From Lumnitzera littorea (taxonomy: Eukaryota > Streptophyta > Magnoliopsida > Myrtales > Combretaceae), in assembly GCA_024138015.1 (NCBI GenBank), contig JAMXBB010000010.1, positions 78,400,373-78,464,372 of the forward strand: DNA of 64,000 nucleotides, given 5' to 3'. Position 1 is the stretch's first letter. Each line of letters begins with the position of its first letter. The position numbers were made by a program, and so were the translations under genes. The notes beneath the pieces are model-generated. The model ran no database searches. It had not been told where the DNA came from and was given only the letters and a program-made list of their open reading frames with translations. This document shows, piece after piece, positions 1 through 10,560 of the stretch.

Positions 1-1340
1 ATAACCGAGAAATACTACCTTGCTCTGGCAAAACACGCATTTCTTCAAATTGCCAAATAATTGCTCGGTATGAGGATATCAAATACAAATCTCAAGTGTG
101 TGACATGAGAAATAAGGTTAGCACTATATACTAGAATATCATCAAAATAAACAACACATTTACCAATCAATGATCTTAAAACATGATTTATGAGCCGCAT
201 AATGGTGCTTAACGCATTTGTAAGCCTAAACGACATCATCATCCACTCAAATAAACTGTCCTTAGTCTTGAAAGCAAATTTCCACTCATTTCCAAGTCTC
301 ATTCGGATCTAGTGGTAACCACTCTTTAGATTAATATTTGAAAATACTTGTATGCCATACAACTCATTGAGCATATCATCCAATCATGGGATTAGATATC
401 AATACTTGATAATGATCTTGTTGATAGCTCAAGTATCAATACACATTCTCCATATGCCATTCTTCTTTAGTACAAGGACAGCCAGCATGACATAAAGGCT
501 TATGCTCTTTCGGACATATCTATGCGTAAATCAACTTATCAACTTGCTTCTTCAGCTCGGTTACTTGCTCGGGATTGAGCTTATAGGCAAGTCGATTAGA
601 TAAAGTAGGTTGGAGATCGATGCAATCCTTTATGCCTCTGACAGGTGGTAAGCCTCTTCGCAACTTGGTAGAAAATGAGTCAGCATACTCTTGAAGCAAT
701 GTTTGCACCTCAGTAAGTAACCCTTTGATTGACTTTAACTTTAGTAGCCTCCTGACCAATTAGAGTATACACTTTTTCGTCTTGACATCTTTGGAAAATT
801 GGGCTCAAGAAATCACTAAGGACTTCCTCTAAAGTGATATGAAAATCTTCTCTTGTGACTCCTAAACTTCTTTGGAGCTCATTGGGGCTAATATAACCTT
901 CTTCCCATCCTTCTAGAACATATAAGTATTCTTATACCTATTATGGAGTACCTTTAAATCAAACAGCCAGGGTCAACCAAGTAAAATGTGTGAAGTGCAC
1001 ATAGGTATTACGTTGCACAACACCTCATCCTTATATCTGTCACCAACAACGATCGACACTTTGACTTGCTTGGTAATAGGTAGACCTCCTTTCTTATTCA
1101 ACTAGTGGATCTTGTAAGGCTTAGGGTGAGGATAGGTCAACAACTTCAAAGCCTTCACTACTCCTTGTGCTATGATATTGGTATAACTTCCTCTATCGAT
1201 GATTAAAGCACATAGTTTGCCATTCACTTGAAAGTTTGTATGGAAGAGGTTCTCTCTTTGTTCATTCTCATTAGAGGTAAAGGTATTGAGGGATCTTCAT
1301 ACAACCATACAATAGTCTCCTAGTTTAAGTCAGGTTACGG
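1..1340 (-). pseudogene. gypsy-1 pol fragment: protease and reverse transcriptase
   Basis: Remnant of the gypsy-1 polyprotein. The retropepsin-like segment lies near 1160-1210, with an LIID-x-GSYTN motif; the usual DGGS of this group reads D-R-G-S here. A linker at 520-759 matches the segment before RT in gypsy-2 (EYADxFxxxLxxGLPPxRxIxxCIDLQP). The RT palm at 45-302 keeps FAFKTKDSLFEWM, an altered FGLTNA and YFDDILV. The catalytic DD pair of RT is therefore still readable. Several stops and frame shifts separate the blocks, so no polyprotein can be made. RNase H and integrase would lie left of the window. Confidence 0.85.
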
Positions 1341-1439
1341 CGTTTGAATCTTCTTAAAACTCTTCTAGCAATTGATCGGCTCTCACTTCTTCTTCTTCTT
1401 TACCTTCACTATTACTTTCTACTTCAAATTGGGGCTTCT

Positions 1440-2560
1440 CTTTCGTAATGGTCATGATGCATTGGTTAAGACATTAACTAGCCACGTATCTGAAGCTAAG
1501 GCACTTGAAACATTTTATCTCTCGGGTCTTCCTTTTTAAGCTCTAACCTTGATCCTTCTTTACATCAGGCTCTTCAGCCTTAGTCTTGCCTTACCATTAT
1601 CAGGTCTGCTCGGCATTTGACCTCGACAGTTCATCTTGGAACTACACTGAGCTCGGTCATATCAAAGTCTTTGTTGCTTTGTGTTCAACGGAGCTGATTT
1701 TACCTTTGCCTTTCGACCCTTTATGTTACTCGGATAGTTTCATCTAGATTCCTAAGCTTCTGTACTTCCACTATATTATCAATTTTGGATCTTATCCAAA
1801 AATGAATTGTGCTATTGTATGTGCCTTGAGCTCACCAACATTGCATTGGTTGATTAGCAACTGGAACTCTCGGACATACTCTTATACTGATCAGTTACCT
1901 TGTCTGAGTTCTTAGAGATATTGAAAAGTATCCTGCTCATAGTGTTTTGGAACAAATCTACTCCTTAAAACTCTCTTCATCTCATTCTAAGTTTAGATTT
2001 CACGTCGGGTACACTAACGTACATTTTGCAGTTTCTTCCACTACATTATTGTATATCTAAAAAATTCTAAAGTAGCTACTAGAATACGTACCAATTCCTT
2101 GTAGTCATAGAAATCAAATATCTTTTCAATTTACAATTTGAGATACTTGACTTCTCTGTGGGCATGAAGCTCGTGCTCTTCGAATTTATCATACTGCTCC
2201 TCCTCCTCCTCATTATATTCTTCAACTTCATCTAACTCAAGTCTCCTCCTTACAAACCTCTTAACATGTTTGGGTGAAGCTAGGTTCATATTAACTGCTT
2301 CTGGTGCTCTAGGTTTAGCTACTTGTCTTCTCGACCTTTTTCTCACATCTCGGCCTTGTTCATCAACTACTCTCTCTTATGGCTTAGTCTCTATTGCCTT
2401 TTGTATAGAGATAGTTAGGTTGGCCACAATAGTAGCAACGTCTTGTAGTTATTCGTCAGTAGTTCGCGGGGTCTATTGGGTAACACGACCATAACCATAA
2501 GCATCACTCTTGGCATCATTAATCTCCCCTTGAACACTAGGATTCGACTTTCTCAATACA
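1440..2560 (-). pseudogene. gypsy-1 gag remnant with zinc knuckle
   Basis: Capsid/nucleocapsid gene remnant. The best open block is 2131-2346 (RRRLELDEVEEYNEEEEEQYDKF on the minus strand, acidic), matching the gag of gypsy-2 at 19450-19710. A CCHC-type knuckle, C-F-K-C then VAS-stop-C, sits near 1470-1513. Its usual His is changed and a stop replaces the residue before the last Cys. The start Met aligned with gypsy-2 (19965) is lost near 2545. Frames change repeatedly across the gene. Confidence 0.75.
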
Positions 2561-2731
2561 AGACTTCAGGAATTCCACCATTAGATAGAAGATTACATAC
2601 AACTTTAATGATATGATTTCACACAATGACTTAAGAACTTGCTTTGTTTTCCACTAAAGAAGCAAAGTATAATTGAACATACACACTTTAACACGAAATA
2701 CTTAAACACTAAGCTTTTAATCACAATCTCA

Positions 2732-2744
2732 AGCTTTGATACCA
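2732..2744 (-). other. gypsy-1 primer binding site
   Basis: On the minus strand this reads TGGTATCAAAGCT, one change from the plant initiator-tRNA-Met binding site TGGTATCAGAGC. It lies 8 bases inside the LTR end, as in gypsy-2. Confidence 0.75.
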
Positions 2745-2752
2745 GGATTATA

Positions 2753-3587
2753 TAATGTGCCTAGGAGTTGGGTTGATCACTAGGACTTATTATAGGGAGT
2801 AGCAATAATGGGGTGCCTTTGAAGTATCAAAGAATGAAGGAATGGAAAAGGTCAATAAATATAGTAGCTTTTGTGAAGCTACTTAGAGGATATGATGCAC
2901 CAATGGACGTACAATCTAATACTATGGTTCACTTACTACTAATTTTGAGTTATTCGATAAGATTAGATAAGAGTGTAAGAGAAAATGTATTTGAAGAAGA
3001 GTATCTTACAAGAACAAGTATATTTATTAATTGTAAAGGTTTAAGATCATTTCAACTATAAAAAACAAAAAAACTATTTATAGTAAGTCTCTAGGGCAAC
3101 AAGGAAATATGTACAATTACAATAAAGGGAGATACAATAATACTAGCTTAGTACATTGCTAAAGGGATAAAAGGGGACAAATATTACAAAAGAATATAGT
3201 ACAATGTTAGAAAAAAGAATAATAGGTGGCATGTCGTGATTGGGTTCACATTCCAAGATCTTAGGCCGTTATGGCTGAACGGAGTTGATGTTGAGGATGC
3301 TATTGATGAGCTATGTTGGGAGTTGCTAAGGTGTTTGAATGATGTTGCAGTTCAATCAACCTTGGCGTTTAGTGCCCTCGGCCTCAATATTCGACAGGTT
3401 GGCAATTGGCTAAGAGTCCGAGAAAAACATGGTATGTCTAAGCTAAGCCTTTAGAGAGTTCTTTTACAACTCTTCCACGTACTTAAGCTCTTCCTCGGTA
3501 GGCCGATAAGAGAGAATCCTCTTAGTGATAGATTAGAGGCCTTAGAGGCGAGCGCGAGTGATGAGTTTGAAGGTCGGCAATCTATCA
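2753..3587 (-). repeat. gypsy-1 5' LTR (835 bp)
   Basis: Aligns from end to end with the two LTRs of gypsy-2. Shared landmarks include the CTATTTATAGTAAGT-like TATA region (3077-3091 here, 14879-14893 and 20459-20473 in gypsy-2), the leader after it and the ...ATCA end. The boundary was set from the pairwise ends in gypsy-2. The inner end is degenerate: TAATGTGC here where gypsy-2 has TGATGTGC. It is clearly more diverged from the gypsy-2 LTRs than they are from each other. Confidence 0.8.
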
Positions 3588-3989
3588 TAAATTGAAGCAC
3601 AAAAATAAGACAAATAACAATTGAATTGGATGACGACTTCAATAACTAATATTGCATAAATACAATTCAGAAACTAATTTTAATGAAAATTGTTCAAAGT
3701 AGGATAAAAACTAACATAAACTTGTAATACTTTAACTAACTTATTGCTTGACACAAAATAAACTAAAATAACTAAAAATTAAAAAAATTGAACTTAAGGT
3801 ACCTCCCAAGGAGTGCTTTTGTTTTATGTCGTTATCTCAAAGATTGAATTTTCTTTCCTTAATTTGTTTCCAAACTTGCTAGTTTAGGATTTGGCTCAGT
3901 GTATCTGAGTAAATTGCCTTGTGGCCTTTTAATGATCGTTCTCACCAATTGTCTTAACTGGTTCTCCAAGTTTCATAACGAAACTTCTG

Positions 3990-5159
3990 TATTCTTAAGT
4001 TTAGTTTCATTGGCTTGAAATCATACGTCTAAACTCTAATGAATCGATTCGGCAATTTTTCAACATTAGGGCCTTGTTGTATTGTTGCATATTTCGATTT
4101 TGCTTGTTGCTGTTGGCCTCCTTAAGAGAAGTTGGGATGATTTCTCCAACTTGAGTTATAAGTGTTGTTGAAAGGATTATTCATAAAACGGTTAGTAATA
4201 AAATTCACATCTTCAGTTTCAACCAAAACTTCATCTTGCATTAAATCAACCGGTTTTATGAATCCATCAATTTTATTACTGAAATTTTCAACCTATTTTT
4301 ACCTTATCTCTTATGTTATACCACTATGAATTATTCATCATCATGCCTTCAATAAGCTTTTGAGCCTTATTTGGTGTCTTAACACTCTAAGTGCCTCCAA
4401 CTGTGACATGAATCATCTGATGCATAGAATAATTAAGTCCATTATGAAATATCTGAATTTGCATCCATTGAGGTAGTATGTGGTGCAAATATCTCCTCAA
4501 TAATTCCTTAAATCTTTACCACGTATCATAAAGAGTCTCATCATCAAATTATACAAAAGTAGAAATATTATTTCTAATTTTCGCTGTCCTAATGGGCGGG
4601 AAATATTTTCCTAAATTTTTTTTTACCAAAGACTCTAAAGTCGTAATTGAGCCTTTAGGTAAAGAAATAAGCCATTACTTGCCTTATCTTTCAAAAAGAA
4701 TAGAAATAACCTCAATTTTACCACATCACCTAAGACACCATTGATCTTGAACATGTCATAGATCTTCAAGAAGTTTGAGATGTGATTATTAGGGTCCTTG
4801 TTAGCCAATTTGTCAAATTGGATGAATTGTTGAACCATCTAGATAACATTGGGTTGAATATGAAAATTTGTTTGAATTGCAAGCCTTACAATGCTGGATT
4901 TAATTGCAATCATCATAGGTTTGGCAAACTCCATGAGTGTCTTGTTGGTGTCATCATTGTTATTACTGTTGTTCAATGATATGTTTTCGATTTCAACTTC
5001 TTGCTCACTCTCTGAATCTTCTAACTCCCCCTTTAATCTGAGTGGCAAACCTTGATTAAGCAAATCTATGATTTCACGAGTTCTCTTACAGAGATATTTT
5101 GCTATCCTTTTAATCATCCAATTAAATTCCACCAAATTAATGTTGCTATTCTTGGTCAT
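3990..5159 (-). pseudogene. Athila/Tat-like gag remnant
   Basis: Retrotransposon gag capsid domain. The block at 4635-4838 (minus) has DPNNHISNFLKIYDMFKINGV followed by KLRLFLF and KDKA, a hallmark of plant Athila/Tat gag. Upstream, 4839-5159 is the less conserved N-terminal part with an acidic, Asn-rich stretch. Downstream, near 4080-4200, is an Asn-rich NPFNNTYNSSWRNHPNFS segment, also typical of this group. Two stops and a frame change break it. Confidence 0.65.
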
Positions 5160-5302
5160 AAATTAGTAAGATTTAGAAATTAGTAATAATATAATGAAGA
5201 AAAATACAAAAAATAATTAAGGAAAGAAATATTATAAATATGTTAAAATAATTGAACAATCTAAGGCTTTTGCTAAAATCCTAATTAGACTACTTTATTG
5301 GC

Positions 5303-5320
5303 TCCCTAGGAACGAAGCCA
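5303..5320 (-). other. decayed primer binding site of the Athila/Tat-like remnant
   Basis: On the minus strand TGGCTTCGTTCCTAGGGA. Athila-type elements usually have TGGCGCCGTTGCCGGGGA; the differences are mostly at CpG positions. It sits a few bases inside the LTR end. Confidence 0.45.
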
Positions 5321-5326
5321 AAAACT

Positions 5327-6711
5327 TGATGGGGTTGCTTAGAGGCTTAGGCAAGTATATTTAGTCAAGTTATATTATAGATAAAGCGGATTATAAGTTT
5401 GAGTATTGATCCCATGATGAACTATACATGGGGCTATATCTAATTATTTTTTACAGTTATCCCCCTATACTATTTACTTACCTAACTTATGCAATAAAAA
5501 ATTTAATTGAATAATTTGAGGGTGGAAATTCAAGATTGCAATGACAACTAACATATCATAAACTAAATAAATAAAGATAAGAACAATAGTAAGAAAACTA
5601 AATTAAACAACGCAGTAAAAACAACTAACTAAGAATAATTAAATAAGAACAACAATTCAATATATAGAGTAATTAAATTACTAAAAAGAGAATATGTTCC
5701 TTAGTAAATCTTAGTATTGTTTACATAGTTCTAAGTAATTCATTCAATCTCAATCCCTATATTGATTCATGGAGATTCCTATTATGAATTAACTAGATTC
5801 ACATTTTTAGCTAATTCTTAACCTTAAAACCTTCTCTAACCGAATCACTTTGAATAGAGTATTGTAGGATCGCACGACGCTCTTGAATCTCACTATTAAG
5901 TTGCTCTAATCCCCAAAAAAAAACGAACTACTAAACATTTTAGCTAACTAGTTTTACCTAATTGTGTTAGTCAATTATATTGCATGCTCTCGCAAACTCT
6001 ACAATAGACTCTAGCAATAGTTCAATCTCCGGTATATTGAATTAAAACAAACAATATAAACAACACAACTAGATCGTAATATGCAAAATCATAGATTGAA
6101 TTTCATTAATAAAAATCACCTTAGAACTTAAGTTTCAACAACGATTTACTTAAGAAATTTAAAATAGACATGAAAATAAAAGAAAAGAATAGAGGAGAGG
6201 AGCCCCCTTGTAATTCTATACTATATTGACTTATGCTCTAGGGGGCTCTTTTTGTAGCCCTAAGTCTAAGTATCTATTTATAAGAAGTAGACTTAAAATT
6301 ATAAATAAAACTTAATAAAAAGTAAAAGATTATAAAATTATGGCACGTTCATAGGTGAGGTACACGACCATGAAGCTTGGGTGTGTACTTACACTTTGCT
6401 TAAAATCTTGAAATTTCAATGAAATTGTATGATGAAGGGAACATAGGTAAGAACCACAGCTATAATTTACAATTGTGATCTTTTCTAGACTTCAATTCTT
6501 ACTTAAGATTTCTCCGCTTTATTCCTTAATCAATGCCTTTTGCTTTAATTGAGTGCAAAACTCGATAAAAACCTTCTAAACTTCATAAAATCTCTCAAAG
6601 TCCTTGAAAATGATATTTAAACGAATTAAGTCGAAAATAATATAAAGTTAATATTTTAAAAAATACAAATTAATCATATAAAAGGTATGCTAAATTCATG
6701 TTATTACACAC
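5327..6711 (-). repeat. LTR of the Athila/Tat-like remnant (~1.4 kb)
   Basis: Inferred from position (outside the primer site), from a CA end on the minus strand (TG at 5327 on the plus strand), and from a promoter-like TATAAATAG on the minus strand near 6275. That box is followed by a leader rich in the GGGGGCTC palindrome around 6200-6250. The outer end near 6711 rests on a TGTGTGTAATAACATG start on the minus strand. No second LTR is present to confirm the borders. Confidence 0.45.
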
Positions 6712-7208
6712 ATTTAGATCGAATGCTTAGGATCTCTCAGACGTGAAAAGATAGGCATAGAGCCTAGCCAATCACAAGTCTCCACCTGTCCCATGCATTA
6801 AAATGTGCGAAAATAATCGCCTAAGAATCGAAATTCAAAACAATCATCATAGGAAAGTTACATAAGTCTCAGATTGGATGTAGTACGGGATCCTAAGACC
6901 TCTACCATGTGTAATGCTAGAAAGCTTGAGTAGAATCCTTAGTTCGAAGACAAACCTTGTCCTAGCTAAACGTAGACACCTTAAAACATGAAGTGGACAC
7001 TATAAGTCTAACTGTAAAGGCACCCGAGTTTGTTTATTGATCTATGAAAAGCACCATGGTAGCATCATGAAAGGTACTCTATGGTAAACGTTGATAGTCT
7101 GTTTAATGCTTGAAGCATGGTGTGATTTAGCTCAGAAAATGCCTTAGCAGCATTTTGTTATGTCTAATCTCCTTGTTGATACCTCGCAAAGGAGACTAGG
7201 TTAGGAGG
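6712..7208. other. no gene seen
   Basis: Moderately AT-rich sequence between two retroelement remnants. No open frame, RNA gene or repeat recognised; probably older transposon debris. Confidence 0.5.
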
Positions 7209-7890
7209 GGTGACAAGTGTTGGGGGATGGGGGGTGCAAGTGCTGATGGGTAATTTTAGACTACAGGCTCCCAAAGCCCATTTCGACCATTAAGAAGTGA
7301 AGGCTAACCTACTTCAACCCATAACCAATCTACGTTCGTCTAAGTCTTGGCCTTAAAGGATAGTCAGCTTTCAACCCCATCCTAACTTGACAAAGGTTGA
7401 GTTAGTACTTTGGTCTCTACCTTGTGGCCTTAGCCTATGGTGTTTATGCCATGAAGATCTCGAACATTGGCAATTCGACCAAGAAACTTGGAGGTTCGAC
7501 ATCAAGGGGCACTGTGGAATCTTCACTCAGTAAGAATAATTGAGGTGCTACAATACATTTGGGAATCTCGAACCATATATATTTAACAGATACACTTATC
7601 TAATTATGTAAGATACAAGTTTAGCTAGATTCTCTCCTTGAGACCTATAAATAGGCATCAAATCATTCATATAAGATAGTTTATACATACACACACAAGT
7701 TCTCTTGCTCTCTCATTCCTTTAATCTTATAGATACTGACTTAAGTATCGAAATGGACATACCAAATAAACCCCTGACACCCACTAACTGTGTTCTTTCT
7801 TATAGATACAGGATTCCTCTCAAGACTCAAGGCGAATAATCTCTACCAACGAAATGTAGACCATAACAATGCCTACCCCTAATCCCTATC
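7209..7890 (+). repeat. solo-LTR-like fragment, Ty3/gypsy Tat-like
   Basis: A promoter-like block in plus orientation: purine-rich AGGAGGGG then TGACAAG near 7203-7217, a TATAAATAGG box at 7646-7655, then a leader containing ACTTAAGTATCGAAATGG near 7738-7755. That leader resembles the conserved ACTTRAGCGTCGGAGTG stretch in the R/U5 part of many plant Tat-type LTRs. No coding sequence or second LTR is adjacent. The boundaries are approximate. Confidence 0.4.
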
Positions 7891-8824
7891 ACTTTCTTAT
7901 CATATTCTTCATACCTCATTCACTTTGATTTTTAGAGAAGGATTATAGAGAGTACTCTTTTGAGGCGGATAGCACAACTCTTGCCACATGTAGTCTGATC
8001 CCTTCCTAATAATATGTTTAATCCGAAATGAGCTAAGAAATTGTGAGTCACAGTAACAGGTTGCTTTCTCAAAATTAACAATTACAAGCTGGAAAGCATG
8101 CAAAATCAATAGACCAATCTTACGTGATAGGACAGACGAATATTTTGTAGTTGATTCGAAATGTACTTTGGACCAAGCATGTAAAGTTAGTGGACTGTCC
8201 CTTGGCCACCATAAAGTGGACATGAAGAAGTGTTGATAGAAGGATAAAGTGCAGAGCCCATTATCATATGGTCCTTGACCACCAACATGCGTCCGTCCAC
8301 CATTTTGATTCTCTCAAATTTGGCGTACGTATTTGATCCAAAAAAAAAAAAAAATTTAGCATACGTACAAAGGTGATATTTACATATATATAGTGCAGCT
8401 TATTTGATGATTTGGTCGTATATACTTTTGAACTTTTTAAAAGCTTGGATAATAAAATTAGTAAAAAAAATCCTATCATAGTAACAATATGATTGGCCAA
8501 AAATTTGTATTCTTTGTTTTTTTTTTTTTAAAGACCTGCATATACTATAAGTTAAAATAGCATAGAAAACACATGTAAGTGTTCAAAATATATTTATTGC
8601 AAAAAATAAAAAAAGTACGTTACTTATTAACCATGATGATTAAGAATAAATATGAGCTGGCTTTGCACCATAGGATTCGATTAACAACGTGTTTGACGAT
8701 ACGACTATTAATTGCAAAGTCCAATCATGATTTTCCAAGCATGTAAATTTTGTTTCGCATTTTAAAGCTTATTCATCCAACGTATGGGAATGATTATTGA
8801 TAGATTGAAGTTAGTTAGAATATA
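7891..8824. other. no gene seen; poly-A/T runs
   Basis: Open frames of about 100 and 78 codons on the minus strand (7909-8223, 8264-8500) show no recognisable motif and have AT-driven composition. Homopolymer runs of A and T sit at 8340 and 8517. I see no supported gene. Confidence 0.5.
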
Positions 8825-9594
8825 TAAGGTCTAATGCTCATATATCCATATTTGTGTGCAGGTTCGATCTGGTCTAGAATCAGTATTAAACTGTTGGTTA
8901 ACAAGTCTATTGAAAAGTGAATAGAGCCTGGTTCTTAAGGGGTAGGTCTGAGCCGATTTAATTGAACTTGTCATTTAAGGGCCAATGATTTTTTTTTTTA
9001 TACTTCTTCTTTTTTTTTTTAATTATTATAAATAATTTTTTTTTATTTTTCCGAATTTCTGTTAATTATTATAAATAATTTATGGGCTATTCATTTATTT
9101 CTTTTTTTTTTTCTTACTAAATCAAAAACTTTAAGTTGATATGTCGACTATTGTTCTTATAAATCGAATTTCCTTCAATACATAATATATCTTAATATTA
9201 TTTATAGCATAATATATAGTATATTAATAATATATTATATATAATACATACTTATTTACATTATATTATATTTATATATAGTATATACATAATATGTTTA
9301 CATTATATATATGGTATATATGTATATTATGTTATATTATATATATATATATATATAATTTTTTATTTTTTTAATTTTAGGGTTGGCTTGGCCTTGAATC
9401 GACGGGTTAAACATTCGATTCAACCCATTAGTTCAATGCCCGACTAACCTACTCGGTTCTCTATGTTGAACTACCTAGGCCCTTAGGGCTTGATGGTTCA
9501 ATGTACGGGTCAGGCCTGCTCATGATTGAGTTGGGTCGGTTCAACAGCCCAATGAATTGATTTCGAGTAGGTTTACGATTCGAAATTGATCCTT
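8825..9594. repeat. AT-rich, low-complexity, possible decayed hAT-like element
   Basis: The middle (about 9000-9360) is poly-T tracts followed by a long TA-rich microsatellite. The two flanks carry GGTTCGATY- and GGGTCGGTTC-type oligonucleotides in opposing sense. The right edge reads TAAGGATCAATTTCGAATCG on the minus strand, against TAAGGTCTAATGCTC on the plus strand at the left. This self-complementary make-up is typical of plant hAT-derived elements, but the termini match poorly and no target duplication was found. Confidence 0.3.
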
Positions 9595-10085
9595 ACATAG
9601 ATTTATATATGTCAATAGAATGAAATAGATATTGACTTTTCGATTTGTGGGTCTCCCAATCACTTTGATTTTATCAAATTGATATTAGAAAAAACTGCAT
9701 TATTTGACATTTTGGCACAGGAAGACATCACCCCCTTAGATGGATTATGTTAACAGTTTATTATATTTTGACTAATAATCATTCTTTGATTACAATTTTG
9801 GGATTTGAGAGGATGATGGTTACAGATTTGGGGTTAAAAACAAACACTCTAGCTATTTTGCTGCCCGTAGTGGGATGTTTTGAATTATTTATGGATTTGA
9901 TATGATAATTTAGATGTTGGTAAAACTCTGTGAAATAGAAGTATTTATATAAGTTTACATTATTCAAAGACTAATGTTGAGTTTTTTTTAGCGAAGAATG
10001 ATTTATTGATACCCATAATGATTTAGCGATGTTCCTTATGGCATATAGGAGAAAAGAAAATTAATAGTGATTTATGAAGATAAGA
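9595..10085. other. no gene seen
   Basis: AT-rich, no recognisable element. A 62-codon frame on the minus strand (9779-9967) has no motif. Confidence 0.5.
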
Positions 10086-10560
10086 TAGTAAGTATCGAGT
10101 TAACATTAATTAAGAACCTATAGATTAAGTGGTTGAAAAAACCATTACTCACTTATTGGTTTAATTACTGATTATTTTGGGAAGACGGTGTACATAGCAT
10201 CCTTATAGACAGTGTTGTTTGACCCGAGCATGTGGCTGGGCGTGTCAAGAATTAAGACAACGCTGCTTATAGGATGTCTTAGTAGAGGATGGTAAAAATG
10301 AAAACTAATTACATATCACGTGTTATGAATATTTTGTGTGTAATACTTAATAAATTTTTTTTCGAATAATAGGCTAATCGTAAAATCATGCAACAAGAAT
10401 GTCACATAATTTTTGTTAACACTGTAGAAGAGAATTAGTAGTAGTTTTATTGCCAAAATAGTAAGTAGTAGTTAACACTAATTAGAAACTTTTTAATTAA
10501 ATAGTTGAAAAAGTTTCATTAACCACGTGACTGCTAATTATTTTTGAATACCCTCTATAC
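10086..10560. repeat. local direct duplication flanking a hairpin
   Basis: About 100 bases beginning TAGTAAGTA at 10086 recur in diverged form from 10459. Shared landmarks in order are GTTAACAYTAATTA, TTAAxTxGTTGAAAAA, a CACTTATT/CACGTGAC segment and CTGATTATTTT/CTAATTATTTT. The two copies enclose an imperfect hairpin (10198-10276). This could be a small transposon that duplicated its flank, or an old segmental duplication. Confidence 0.45.
10198..10276. repeat. imperfect hairpin (about 23-bp arms, ~33-base loop)
   Basis: The left arm, 10198-10220, begins CATCC and contains CAGTGTTGT. The right arm, 10254-10276, reads on the other strand CATCC...CAGCGTTGT. Pairing needs one or two bulges. 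The loop contains GACCCGAGCATGTGGCTGGG. Possibilities are a MITE end pair or a small-RNA fold-back; the sequence does not decide. Confidence 0.5.

Larger units (their letters stand above)
1..3587 (-). mobile_element. Ty3/gypsy element gypsy-1, 5' half, decayed
   Basis: An LTR retrotransposon on the minus strand, entering the window from the left edge. Read on the minus strand the order is 5' LTR (2753-3587), primer binding site (2732-2744), gag with zinc knuckle, protease, and the start of reverse transcriptase, which runs off at base 1. This is the gag-PR-RT order of Ty3/gypsy. The LTR and internal sequence resemble gypsy-2 (14527-20968) along their whole length, so both are copies of one family in the same orientation. 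Coding frames are broken by many stops and shifts, so it is not autonomous. The 3' part and 3' LTR are outside the window. The base pairs next to the LTR (3588-3592, TAAAT) would be the target duplication, but the partner is out of view. Confidence 0.88.
3595..6711 (-). mobile_element. Athila/Tat-like gypsy remnant, gag only
   Basis: A second gypsy lineage, unlike gypsy-1/2. On the minus strand it reads: long LTR (about 5327-6711), decayed primer binding site (5303-5320), gag (about 3990-5159), then a short segment near 3780-3850 with AGCACTCCTTGGGAGGTACC, resembling the spacer found downstream of pol in Athila-type elements. No protease, RT or integrase is visible between gag and that spacer, so this looks like an internally deleted or non-autonomous copy. 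Gypsy-1's LTR begins directly at its low-coordinate side, which may mean gypsy-1 inserted into it. Lineage is assigned from remembered motifs only. Confidence 0.6.
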
